This document shows positions 1 to 7,438 of a stretch of 64,000 nt of DNA, one piece after another. The stretch comes from Streptomyces mangrovisoli (GTDB lineage: Bacteria > Actinomycetota > Actinomycetes > Streptomycetales > Streptomycetaceae), in assembly GCF_000974985.2 (NCBI RefSeq), contig NZ_LAVA02000004.1, positions 1 to 64,000 of the forward strand, read 5' to 3'. The position numbers were made by a program, and so were the translations under genes. The stretch's first letter is position 1. Every line of letters starts with the position of its first letter. A model generated the notes under the pieces. The model saw only the letters and a program-made list of their open reading frames with translations, was not told the origin of the DNA and did no database searches.

Positions 1-354
1 GGCGACCACACGCCTCCGCCGCACGGTGGCGGTCACCACACGCCTCCTCCCTACGGCGGTGGCGAGCACACGCCCCCTCCGCACGGTGGCGGTCACCACA
101 CGCCTCCTCCGTACGGCGGTGGCGAGCACACCCCGCCCCCGCACGGCGGCGACCACACGCCTCCTCCCTACGGCGGCGGCGAGCACACCCCGACCCCGCC
201 GAGCGGTGGTGGCGGCGGTGGGCACCACGAGCACCCGCCCACCCTCGCCCACACCGGTAGCCAGGCCATGCTGGCGGCCTCCGGTGTCAGCGCGGCGCTG
301 ATCGCGGGCGGAGCGATCCTGTACCGGCGCGGCCGCGCCGCGTCCCGTCGCTGA
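1..354 (+). CDS. C-terminal part of an LAHTG-anchored surface protein (long chaplin candidate)
   Basis: The reading frame is open from the first base and stops at 352-354, so only the C-terminal 117 residues are present. They consist of near-decapeptide repeats that alternate HTPPPHGGG and HTPPPYGGG, then a Gly/His linker, then LAHTG, a hydrophobic segment of about 18 residues and an RRGRAASRR tail. That order is a cell-wall sorting signal of the LAXTG type used by Streptomyces class E sortases, so the protein should be wall-anchored with the repeats outside. Long chaplins (ChpA-C) have two chaplin domains, a hydrophilic linker and this type of tail, and chpA lies near chpF in S. coelicolor. 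Long chaplin identity is therefore an inference; the decisive N-terminus lies outside the window. The alternating Tyr and His in the repeats is unusual. Confidence 0.75.
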   Translation, partial: GDHTPPPHGGGHHTPPPYGGGEHTPPPHGGGHHTPPPYGGGEHTPPPHGGDHTPPPYGGGEHTPTPPSGGGGGGHHEHPPTLAHTGSQAMLAASGVSAALIAGGAILYRRGRAASRR

Positions 355-361
355 GCGCGTT

Positions 362-401
362 CTCGGGCCCCGGCCGATCTCCTGTGCGGCCGGGGCCCGA
401 G
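362..401 (+). terminator. Strong hairpin terminator after the LAHTG protein
   Basis: A perfect 15-bp inverted repeat (362-376 with 387-401, 10-base loop) starts 8 bases after the stop codon. There is no U-tract, which is common for Streptomyces terminators. Confidence 0.8.
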
Positions 402-544
402 TCGTGCCCGCGCACGGTCCGTCGGCCGTGCGCCACCCTCGGGCGCTGATCAGCGTGGCCCCAGAGCCTGTCTGACGAGCCTGGTCCTCCGTTCACCCGT
501 GCGGGCGCTCGGCCCACCCGAAAGCCCTACCTGCGCTGGCAAAA

Positions 545-560
545 GTCATATCGATATGAC
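545..560. promoter_or_regulatory. Perfect 16-bp palindrome upstream of the GH26-like gene
   Basis: GTCATATCGATATGAC is a perfect palindrome and one of the few AT-rich spots in the region. It lies about 93 bases before the ATG at 653 in a spacer (402-652) with no other recognisable gene. Its symmetry and placement suggest a regulator binding site controlling the secreted glycosidase. The regulator is unknown. Confidence 0.45.
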
Positions 561-652
561 TGGGTGTCAGTAATCGCCGTGTCAGAAAGCCGAGAAGCAG
601 CCCCACTTCGGCGGCACCGCGAGGAAGCACGAGAGCGGAGGAAGGAGCAGGC

Positions 653-1918
653 ATGACCCCGCAGCAGCGACACGCACGGTCCCGGCGACCGGCGTTCCTC
701 GCGGTCACGGTCGCGGCCGCGACAGCCATGGCGTCCGGTCCGGTGTACGCCGCGGTCCCCGGCGCCACGCCCCCGCCGACCCCGGTGCCGGCCCCGGCCT
801 CGACTCCGGCCCCGGCCTCGACCCCCGCCCCGGCCTTCGGCGCCTTCCTCGGCTCCGGGGCCCTCGGCGTCTCCCTCACGGAGCGGCTCGGCAGCTGGCT
901 GGGCGGCGCCGAACCACGCGTCGGCCACACCTATCTGCGGGGCGACCGCTGGTCCGAGATCGAGGGATCGCCCGACATCCTGGACCCGTGGGCCGCCTGG
1001 CGCACCGCGAAGGCCGACCGGATGCTCGTGCTCAACGTGCCCATGCTGAACCGCAACGAGGACGGTCTGTCCGACGCCGTGGTGCGCGCGAAGCTGCGCC
1101 GCGGCGCCGCCGGGTTCTACGACGCGCACTTCCGCACGCTCGCCGAGCGGCTGGTGGCGCGGAAGGTGCCGGACACCGTGATCGTGCTCGGCTGGGAGAT
1201 GAACGGCACGACGTACAGCCACCGGTGCGGCCCGGACCCTGCGAGCTGGAAGACGTACTGGAACCGGATCGTCACCACCATGCGCTCGGTGCCGGGGCAG
1301 CACTTCCGCTTCGACTTCACGCCCAGCCGGGGCCTGGACGCCGTGCCGTGGACGGAGTGCTACCCGGGAGACGGCACGGTGGACATCGTCGGCATGGACT
1401 CCTACGACCAGCCGGCCGGCCGCACCTTCGACCAGCAGATCAGCGAACCGTACGGCCTCCAGGCGCAGGTCGACTTCGCCAAGGCCCACGACAAGCCCAT
1501 CTCGTACCCGGAATGGGGCCTCTTCCGCAACGGCGACGACGCCGACTACATGCGGCGGATGCTCGCCTGGATGGGCGAGCACAAGCCGCTCTACAACACG
1601 GTGACCGACTACTGCCCGCACGGCGTGTGGCAGTGCGGGGACAACCCCGAGGCGTCCGCCGTCTACCGGTCCGCCCTCTCCGGCCACACCGACCCGGCCC
1701 CGACCGCCCCGGCCCCGACGACCCCCGCCTCGACGACCCCCACTCCGACGACCCCCACTCCGACGGCCCCCGATCCGGCGGCGACCACGGCGCCCGCCGA
1801 CCCGCCCCCCGGCAGCTGTGTCCCGCTGGACCTCGGCGACTGGGTCGAGTACTGGATCGGCGGAAAGGTCTGCGTCCGCCTCGACTGGTGGTCGAAGGCC
1901 GCGTCCGGCACCGGGTGA
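653..1918 (+). CDS. Secreted GH26-like beta-mannanase family protein
   Basis: A 421-residue protein with a signal peptide (about residues 1-33, twin Arg followed by an Ala/Val-rich core), a short Pro/Ala-rich linker, a catalytic domain of about 270 residues, a Thr/Pro repeat linker (about 341-395) and a short C-terminal segment with two cysteines. WEMN (E182) and YPEWG (E287) match the acid/base and nucleophile positions of clan GH-A enzymes, and the fold pattern is closest to family GH26 (beta-mannanases and related endo-glycanases). The start has a purine-rich GGAAGGAGCAGGC just upstream. It converges on the exopolysaccharide operon, so it could trim the polymer made there or digest external mannan. 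Substrate cannot be told from sequence. Confidence 0.75.
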   Translation: MTPQQRHARSRRPAFLAVTVAAATAMASGPVYAAVPGATPPPTPVPAPASTPAPASTPAPAFGAFLGSGALGVSLTERLGSWLGGAEPRVGHTYLRGDRWSEIEGSPDILDPWAAWRTAKADRMLVLNVPMLNRNEDGLSDAVVRAKLRRGAAGFYDAHFRTLAERLVARKVPDTVIVLGWEMNGTTYSHRCGPDPASWKTYWNRIVTTMRSVPGQHFRFDFTPSRGLDAVPWTECYPGDGTVDIVGMDSYDQPAGRTFDQQISEPYGLQAQVDFAKAHDKPISYPEWGLFRNGDDADYMRRMLAWMGEHKPLYNTVTDYCPHGVWQCGDNPEASAVYRSALSGHTDPAPTAPAPTTPASTTPTPTTPTPTAPDPAATTAPADPPPGSCVPLDLGDWVEYWIGGKVCVRLDWWSKAASGTG

Positions 1919-1937
1919 CGGGTGGCGGTCGGCGGGT

Positions 1938-1969
1938 GGCGGCGGACCGGCTCAGCCCGCTCCGCCGCC
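1938..1969. terminator. Hairpin between convergent genes
   Basis: A 9-bp perfect stem (GGCGGCGGA at 1938-1946 with TCCGCCGCC at 1961-1969) spans the 33-base gap between the GH26-like stop and the acyltransferase stop, overlapping the latter's 3' end. It may terminate transcription both ways. Confidence 0.45.
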
Positions 1970-3070
1970 GGCCCCGCGGTCCGCCGACTCCCGCCGCCGG
2001 TCCCGCAGTTCCCTGCCGTACCGGCGCGCGGCCGCCTCGCACAGCACCGCCGACATGAGGGGCGCGGTCCGCCGCCGCGCCAGCAACAGCCGCTGGTTGA
2101 CGACGGGTTCGGGACGCCAGTGGTGCTTGTACGACTCGTCGCCGCGCAGCAGGCTCAGCGTGGCCGGCCCGTCGGCGCCGGCCCGCTCGGCGCACGCGTC
2201 GAGCAGCATCACCGCCACGTCCGCCTTGCGCTCCCTGAGCCCCGGATGGGCGCCGTACAGATAGCCGCCCGCCAGCCGCCGCGACACCAGCGTCAGGTCC
2301 ACCGCCATCACGTCCTGCCCGAGCCGGAACTCGGTGACCACCGCGTCGCCCGAGCGCACCATCGGCCCGACCGAGCGCACCAGGTGCTCGCAGAACCGGT
2401 CCTGGAGGTGCTCCGTGGTCACCTTCCGCCCCTGCCACTGCAACCGGTGCAGCTCCAGCAGCCGGCGCAGCGCCCCGTCCACCCCGTCCGGCGGGACCAC
2501 CCGCCGCTCGACGCCGAGCGCGGACAGCTTGCGCAGCTTGGCCCGCACCCGCTGCGCCTTGCCCGACGGCAGCCTGGCGACCAGGTCGGCCATCGGCACC
2601 GCGGGCAGCTCCAGGCAGAGCGAGTCCGTCACCCGGCGGCGCGGGCCGCTCCACTGGTCGTGGACCCGCTCCGCCGCCCCGCCCGGACGTACCTCACGGA
2701 AGTCGATCAGCGCGGTGCGCGCGGCGGCGAAGAGCCGCTCGGCCAGCGCCCGCGTGGCCGCCTCGGCGTGCTCGTCGTCGACGAGGACGTCGCCGTAGTC
2801 GGAGATCGCGCCGCCGAGCGGCACCAGCGCGGGGACCGGGCGGTGCACCCGCAGCAGCGGCGCGGCCGCGACGAGTTCACCGCCGTGCCGGACCACCACG
2901 AGCCGCAGCCGCCCCCGGATGCCGTACGAGAGCCACCACGAGTGCAGCCAGGCATGGCTCTGGAACGGGGTCGCCGTGCCGCACCGCCCGTAGAGCCGGG
3001 CCCACTGCGGTCCGAGTCCGGCGAAGGCGCGCTCGTCCGTGACGACGTCGGCGGCGTACCGCGGGGTCAC
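1952..3070 (-). CDS. GNAT/FemAB-like acyltransferase of the exopolysaccharide operon (BioF2-like)
   Basis: Last gene of the eight-gene operon; 372 residues. The chosen start is a GTG at 3070-3068 that overlaps the upstream stop as GTGA, typical of translational coupling; longer upstream reading would run through the chain-length gene. Segments such as FQSHAWLHSWW near the N-terminus and LHRLQWQGR mid-protein match the acetyltransferase family found in cellulose and exopolysaccharide clusters (CelD/BioF2-like, Acetyltransf_6). The likely role is acylation of a sugar or aminoacyl group of the polymer, at the cytoplasmic face. Substrate unknown. Confidence 0.75.
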   Translation of the reverse strand: MTPRYAADVVTDERAFAGLGPQWARLYGRCGTATPFQSHAWLHSWWLSYGIRGRLRLVVVRHGGELVAAAPLLRVHRPVPALVPLGGAISDYGDVLVDDEHAEAATRALAERLFAAARTALIDFREVRPGGAAERVHDQWSGPRRRVTDSLCLELPAVPMADLVARLPSGKAQRVRAKLRKLSALGVERRVVPPDGVDGALRRLLELHRLQWQGRKVTTEHLQDRFCEHLVRSVGPMVRSGDAVVTEFRLGQDVMAVDLTLVSRRLAGGYLYGAHPGLRERKADVAVMLLDACAERAGADGPATLSLLRGDESYKHHWRPEPVVNQRLLLARRRTAPLMSAVLCEAAARRYGRELRDRRRESADRGAGGGAG

Positions 3071-3723
3071 AGCCGGCCGTGCGCGTCGGCGGCGACGGCC
3101 GGGCCCGGCACGGAGGCGGGCCGCCCGGTGTCCTCCTCGCGCGGGCGCCGCGGCCGGACCAGCAGCGCCAGCCCGCCGAGCAGCCCGCCCGCGCTCGCGC
3201 CCACCAGCCCGGTCACCACCGGCGACGCCGACGACGGCGCGGTGGGCTTGACCGCGCGGGAGAACTGGATCAGCCCGACATGGGTCTGCGCCTTGTCGGC
3301 GTTGGCGTGCTGGGTCAGCGAGCGGGCCACCGCGTTCGCCATGTCCGCCGCGAGATCCGCCCGCGTGGAGGTGGCCGAGACGGCGACCATCGGCGCGTCC
3401 GGCGAGGTCGCCGTCTGCACGCTGTCCTTCAGCGTGTTCACCGGCACCCCCGCCCACACCTGCGCGTCCCCGAGCACCGCGATCTGCGTGGCGACCCGGC
3501 CGTAGGCCTGTGCGAAGCCGAGTGCGGACGCCGGGTCGGACTGCGCGGTCGGCACGGCGACGACATAGCTGGTCGCCGTGTACTGCGGCGGCTTCAGCAC
3601 GCCGTACGCGCCGCCGAGCAGCCCCCCGGCCAGCGTGCCGGCCGCGATCAGGGCCCAGGGCGGCAGCCACCGCCGGGACGGCGGGCGGGTCGGACGGTGG
3701 TGTCCGGTCGGGTTCTCGGTCAT
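3067..3723 (-). CDS. Wzz-like chain-length determinant (polysaccharide co-polymerase) without kinase domain
   Basis: A 218-residue membrane protein with one transmembrane helix near residues 22-42, an extracytoplasmic domain of about 130 residues and a second helix near 172-190. This matches the Wzz / YveK-type co-polymerase layout that sets polymer length. The basic C-terminal tail (about 28 residues) has no Walker motifs, so there is no fused BY-kinase and no separate kinase gene is visible in the operon. It overlaps both neighbours by 4 bases (ATGA upstream, GTGA downstream), supporting co-translation. Confidence 0.75.
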   Translation of the reverse strand: MTENPTGHHRPTRPPSRRWLPPWALIAAGTLAGGLLGGAYGVLKPPQYTATSYVVAVPTAQSDPASALGFAQAYGRVATQIAVLGDAQVWAGVPVNTLKDSVQTATSPDAPMVAVSATSTRADLAADMANAVARSLTQHANADKAQTHVGLIQFSRAVKPTAPSSASPVVTGLVGASAGGLLGGLALLVRPRRPREEDTGRPASVPGPAVAADAHGRL

Positions 3724-4886
3724 GGCGAACTGACTCCCTGGGGTGACGGGGAAGAGGAGGCCGGTCCGGCCGGGCCGGCGACGGCTGCCGCGTAGACGTC
3801 CATCAGCTGGGCGGCGCTGCGGGTGATGCAGTAGTGGTGGGCGGCGCGCGGGGCCGTCCGGCTCACCGGGCCGGCCGCGCGGACCGCGGCCAGGGCACGG
3901 GCGAACTCCTCGGGCCCGCCGCGGACCCGGAGGGCCCCGGCGGCCGCCTCCGCGGGCAGGTCCTCGATGGCCGGGCAGGAGGCGTAGAGCACCGGCAGCC
4001 CGGCCGCCAGCGCCTCCACGATCGCCAGCCCGAACGCCTCCTCCGGCGACGGGGAGACCAGCAGGTCCATCGCCGAGGCGAGCGAGGGCAGATCGGGCCC
4101 GGGGGAGCCGTCCGGCAGATACGGCCGCTCCCCGGCGAACAGCACCCGGTCCGCCACGCCCGCGTCGTGCGCGGCCCGCCGCAGGATGCTCTCCTCGGGC
4201 CCGCCGCCGACCAGCAGCAGCCAGTGGTCCGGCGGCGCCAGCGCCAGCGCCCGTACGGCGACGTCGAACCGCTTGCCCGCGGCGAGCCGCCCGATCCCGC
4301 CGACGACGTACGCGTCCTCGGGCAGCCCGAGCCGCTGCCGGGTGCGGTGGCGGCGCACCGGGTCGAAGCGGAAGCGGTCCACGTCGATGCCGTTGGGCAC
4401 CACCTCGATCCGCGGTTCCGGCACGCCCCAGCGGCGCAGCCGCTCGGCGACTGTCGGCGAGACCGCGACCGTGGCGCGGCCCAGCCGCTCGGTCGCCAGA
4501 TACAGCGCCCGCACGCCCGCGCCGAGCCGGCGGCCCTCCATCTGGGTGTCGCCCAGGGAGTGCTCGGTCGCGACCACCGCCCGCACCCCCGCGAGCCGGG
4601 CGGCGAGACGGCCGTAGACACAGGCCCGGTAGAGGTGGGTGTGGACCAGGTCGTAGCCGCCGGAGCGGATGAGCCGGACCAGGCGGGGGAGCGCGGCCAG
4701 GTCGCGGTTGCCGCTCATGGCCAGGTGGTGCACCGGCACCCCGTCGGCCGCGAGACCGTCGGCGACCGCGCCCGGGTTGGTGAGGGTGACCACCTCGGAG
4801 TCGACCGGCAGATGCCGCAGCAGCAGCCGCAGCTGCTGCTCGGCGCCGCCGACGCCGAGCCCCGTGATGACATGCAGGGTTCTCAT
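3720..4886 (-). CDS. Glycosyltransferase family 4 (GT-B fold)
   Basis: A 388-residue protein with the N-terminal GLGVGGAEQQL donor/acceptor loop typical of GT4 enzymes, an NGIDVDRF segment at the domain hinge, and a C-terminal SPSPEEAFGLAIVEALAAG stretch containing the EX7E-type motif that holds the nucleotide-sugar. It should add a sugar to the lipid-linked repeat unit in the cytoplasm using a retaining mechanism. It starts one base after the deacetylase stop and its stop overlaps the co-polymerase start. Sugar specificity cannot be read from the sequence. Confidence 0.85.
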   Translation of the reverse strand: MRTLHVITGLGVGGAEQQLRLLLRHLPVDSEVVTLTNPGAVADGLAADGVPVHHLAMSGNRDLAALPRLVRLIRSGGYDLVHTHLYRACVYGRLAARLAGVRAVVATEHSLGDTQMEGRRLGAGVRALYLATERLGRATVAVSPTVAERLRRWGVPEPRIEVVPNGIDVDRFRFDPVRRHRTRQRLGLPEDAYVVGGIGRLAAGKRFDVAVRALALAPPDHWLLLVGGGPEESILRRAAHDAGVADRVLFAGERPYLPDGSPGPDLPSLASAMDLLVSPSPEEAFGLAIVEALAAGLPVLYASCPAIEDLPAEAAAGALRVRGGPEEFARALAAVRAAGPVSRTAPRAAHHYCITRSAAQLMDVYAAAVAGPAGPASSSPSPQGVSSP

Positions 4887-4887
4887 C

Positions 4888-5652
4888 TCAGCCGCCCTCC
4901 ACCGGCCGGCGGCGCAGCCGGTGCAGCCGGTACTTCAGATACAGGCGCAGGGCCGTGTCGTTCTGCCCGATGTGCAGCCGGGGCAGCGCGTGCGGGCCGG
5001 TGAGCGGGCCCGGGTCGATCGCGCAGGCGTACTGGTACCCGGCCGTGCGCACGGCGGTCACGGCCCGGGTGTCGAGGGCGCCGTACGGATAGCAGAACCC
5101 GGCCGGCGGCGTGCCGGTCAGCTCCTTCAGCAGGGCCCGGCTGCGGGCCACCTCCGCGTGCAGCGTGGCGTCGTCGGCTCCGGTCAGGTCGATGTGCGCG
5201 AGGCCGTGCGAGCCGATCTCCACGCCCTGCGCGGCCAGCCGCCGGATGCCGTCGGCGTCCAGCAGCCGCTTGCGCGGGCCCAGCGGGTCCCACGCGTTCT
5301 CGCCGCCCAGCCGGCCGGGCAGCACGAACAGCGTGGCGTTGCACTGCCAGCGCCGCAGCAGCGGCAGCGCGCCGGTGGCGAAGTCGGCGTAGCCGTCGTC
5401 GAAGGTCAGCCCGATCAGCCCGCGCGCACCGCCGCGGGCGCGGGCGGCGAGCAGTTCGGCCATGGAGACCCCGCGCAGGCCGCGTCCGCGCAGCCACCGC
5501 AGCTGCCGCTCCAGCCGTTCGGGGGTGACCGTCACGCGGTAGGGGTCGTCCGAGCAGTCACCGACCGAGTGGTACATCGCCACCCAGGGGACCGGGGCGC
5601 GCCGCGCGGCGGCGCGGGGGACGGCGGAGCCGACTTCAACGGAAGAGGCCAT
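4888..5652 (-). CDS. Polysaccharide deacetylase (NodB domain, CE4)
   Basis: A 254-residue protein whose TFDDGYADF (catalytic D85 and metal-binding D86) and SHGLAH (H149, H153) are the metal-binding motifs of carbohydrate esterase family 4. No clear signal peptide or membrane anchor is visible, so it may act on lipid-linked intermediates in the cytoplasm or be exported in an unusual way. It overlaps the 3' end of the flippase gene by 17 bases and is followed after one base by a glycosyltransferase. It probably N-deacetylates an amino sugar of the exopolysaccharide, which would introduce positive charge. Confidence 0.85.
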   Translation of the reverse strand: MASSVEVGSAVPRAAARRAPVPWVAMYHSVGDCSDDPYRVTVTPERLERQLRWLRGRGLRGVSMAELLAARARGGARGLIGLTFDDGYADFATGALPLLRRWQCNATLFVLPGRLGGENAWDPLGPRKRLLDADGIRRLAAQGVEIGSHGLAHIDLTGADDATLHAEVARSRALLKELTGTPPAGFCYPYGALDTRAVTAVRTAGYQYACAIDPGPLTGPHALPRLHIGQNDTALRLYLKYRLHRLRRRPVEGG

Positions 5653-7438
5653 GCGCGAGCCTTTGCGTGACGGTGCGGACGGTACGGAGGGCCGGCGCCA
5701 CGCCCTGGGCGTCCAGGGCGCGGGCGAGCAGGACGAACACCACGGTCACGGTGAGCGTGCCGACGGCGAGTCCGGCGACCGGCGTGCCGGTGCGGCTCGC
5801 CGCGAACGCCCCGGCGGCCGTCGCCACCAGTGCCGCCCGCACCGGTTTGCCCAGCTCGCGCAGCACGCTCCGGGTGCGGATCGGGATGCCCCGCGGCGCG
5901 CCGTGCCGGGCGGCCCGCGCCGTGCCCATCCCGGCCAGCAGCAGTACGGCGGTGACGGTGATCCCGGTCGCGTTGGCGGCGGCGATCCCGAGCACGCCCC
6001 AGGGGCCCACGGCCAGCGCGCCGATCCAGGCGGTGACGACGATCCCGGCGGTCATCGACGCGACCGGGTACCAGGTGGCGCGGCCCGCCGAGAAGTACGA
6101 GCGGACCAGGGCGCCGGTCAGCGTCTGGCCGAGCAGCCCGAGCGCGTACACCCGCATGACGCCGGCCGTCGCCGCGGTGTCCCGCGCGGTGAACGCGCCG
6201 CGCTGGAAGAGGACGTCGATGATCTGCGGCGCGCAGGCGACGACGACGGCCGTGCCCAGCAGCACCAGCGTGGCGACGAGCGCCAGATCGCGTTCCACGC
6301 GCGTGCGGGCCCGCTCGGTGTCTCCGTCGGCGAGCGCGCGGGCCACCACCGGGAAGGTGACCGTGCACAGCATCAGCGACAGCGCCATCGGCATCTGGGC
6401 GACCTTCTGCGCGTAGTTGAGATGCGAGATGGCGCCGGACGGGAGCCGGGAGGCGAGGAACCGCTCGATGAGGACCTGGGACTGGCGGCACAGGGCGAAG
6501 AGCAGGACGGTGCCGATGAGGGCGAGATCGATGGAGCGGTCTCTCCCTGCGGGCGGCACGGGTTCCTGGACGGTCTCCTGGACACCTGCGGGCCGGTGGG
6601 GCTCGTTCGCGCAGTTCCCCGCGCCCCTATCGGGGGCTCCTCGCAGCCGTGCCCCGAAAGGGGCGCGGGGAACTGCGCGATCGGCCCCCACCGGCCCGCG
6701 GGTGCGCAACCGGCGCCACAGGGACGGCAGCTGGGTGGCCACCATGAGCAGCCCCCCGACCGCCACCCCGGCGGCAGCCGCCCGCACGCCCCAGCGGCCG
6801 CCCAGCGCGAACATCCCCGTGATGATCCCCGCGTTGTAGGCGACGTAGATCGCCGCCGGGGCCAGGAAGCGCCGGTGGGCGCGCAGGGCCGCGCTGCAGT
6901 ACCCGGCCAGCCCGAAGCTGACGACGCAGGTCGCGGTCAGCCGGGTGCAGGACACGGCCAGGGCGGGGTGCGGCAGCCCCGGCGCGAGCGCCCGCACCAG
7001 CCACGGCGCCGCCGCGATGAGCAGCGCCGCCACCGCGACGAACGCGAGCGTCAGCCGCGGCAGCGTGACCCGCACGAGCGCGCGCACCGGGTCGCCCGGC
7101 ACGCCCTGCGCCCGCCGGGCCAGCGCCCTGCTGAACGCCGGGACCAGCGCGAACGCCAGCCCGTCCTCGATGAGCAGGGTCGCCGCGAACTCCGGCACCG
7201 TCCACGCCACCAGGAACGCGTCGGTCTCGCTGCCCGCCCCGAACAGCCGGGCCAGCGCCTGGTCGCGCAGCAGCCCCAGCACCGCGCCCGCGAGGGAGAG
7301 CGCGACGGTGACGAACGCGGCGCGGGCGAGGAACCCCTTGGGCGCGGGCGCGCGTGCGGTGTCCTCCTCGGAGGTCCGGGCCCGCGGTACGGTCGGCCGG
7401 GCGTCGGCTCCCGGCGGCCGGGCGGGGGTCACCGTCAT
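5636..7438 (-). CDS. MurJ/Wzx-like lipid-linked oligosaccharide flippase with an inserted repeat
   Basis: A 600-residue polytopic membrane protein of the MATE/MOP superfamily, closest to MurJ: LSLAGAVLGLLRDQALARLFG, then TDAFLVAWTVPEF near the N-terminus and ALVRSYFSAG in the C-lobe. About 13-14 hydrophobic helices are visible. In an exopolysaccharide operon it should flip the lipid-linked repeat unit to the outer face. Start: ATG at 7438-7436 overlapping the ligase gene stop (ATGA). Residues about 247-284, between the N- and C-lobes, are encoded by a 112-bp inverted-repeat element that is otherwise found between genes; it is in frame and has no stop. A cytosolic MurJ paralogue role in peptidoglycan is the alternative. 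Confidence 0.8.
   Translation of the reverse strand: MTVTPARPPGADARPTVPRARTSEEDTARAPAPKGFLARAAFVTVALSLAGAVLGLLRDQALARLFGAGSETDAFLVAWTVPEFAATLLIEDGLAFALVPAFSRALARRAQGVPGDPVRALVRVTLPRLTLAFVAVAALLIAAAPWLVRALAPGLPHPALAVSCTRLTATCVVSFGLAGYCSAALRAHRRFLAPAAIYVAYNAGIITGMFALGGRWGVRAAAAGVAVGGLLMVATQLPSLWRRLRTRGPVGADRAVPRAPFGARLRGAPDRGAGNCANEPHRPAGVQETVQEPVPPAGRDRSIDLALIGTVLLFALCRQSQVLIERFLASRLPSGAISHLNYAQKVAQMPMALSLMLCTVTFPVVARALADGDTERARTRVERDLALVATLVLLGTAVVVACAPQIIDVLFQRGAFTARDTAATAGVMRVYALGLLGQTLTGALVRSYFSAGRATWYPVASMTAGIVVTAWIGALAVGPWGVLGIAAANATGITVTAVLLLAGMGTARAARHGAPRGIPIRTRSVLRELGKPVRAALVATAAGAFAASRTGTPVAGLAVGTLTVTVVFVLLARALDAQGVAPALRTVRTVTQRLAHGLFR
6588..6699. repeat. Large hairpin repeat inserted in frame in the flippase gene
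   Basis: Two perfect 22-bp arms (6607-6628 and 6659-6680) contain the core GCGCAGTTCCCCGCGCCCC, and perfect 14-bp outer arms (6588-6601, 6686-6699) extend the hairpin. The same core is seen three times in the spacer at 34589-34911. It encodes an Arg/Pro/Gly-rich insert of about 38 residues in the flippase. Confidence 0.85.

Noticed and set aside
26..301. Open frame of 91 codons at the left edge
   Set aside because: It is the +1 shadow of the repeat-rich LAHTG protein; the in-frame reading with the sorting signal is the real gene.
6588..6699. Frameshift or disrupted flippase pseudogene
   Set aside because: The inserted element keeps the frame with no stop and both lobes are complete.
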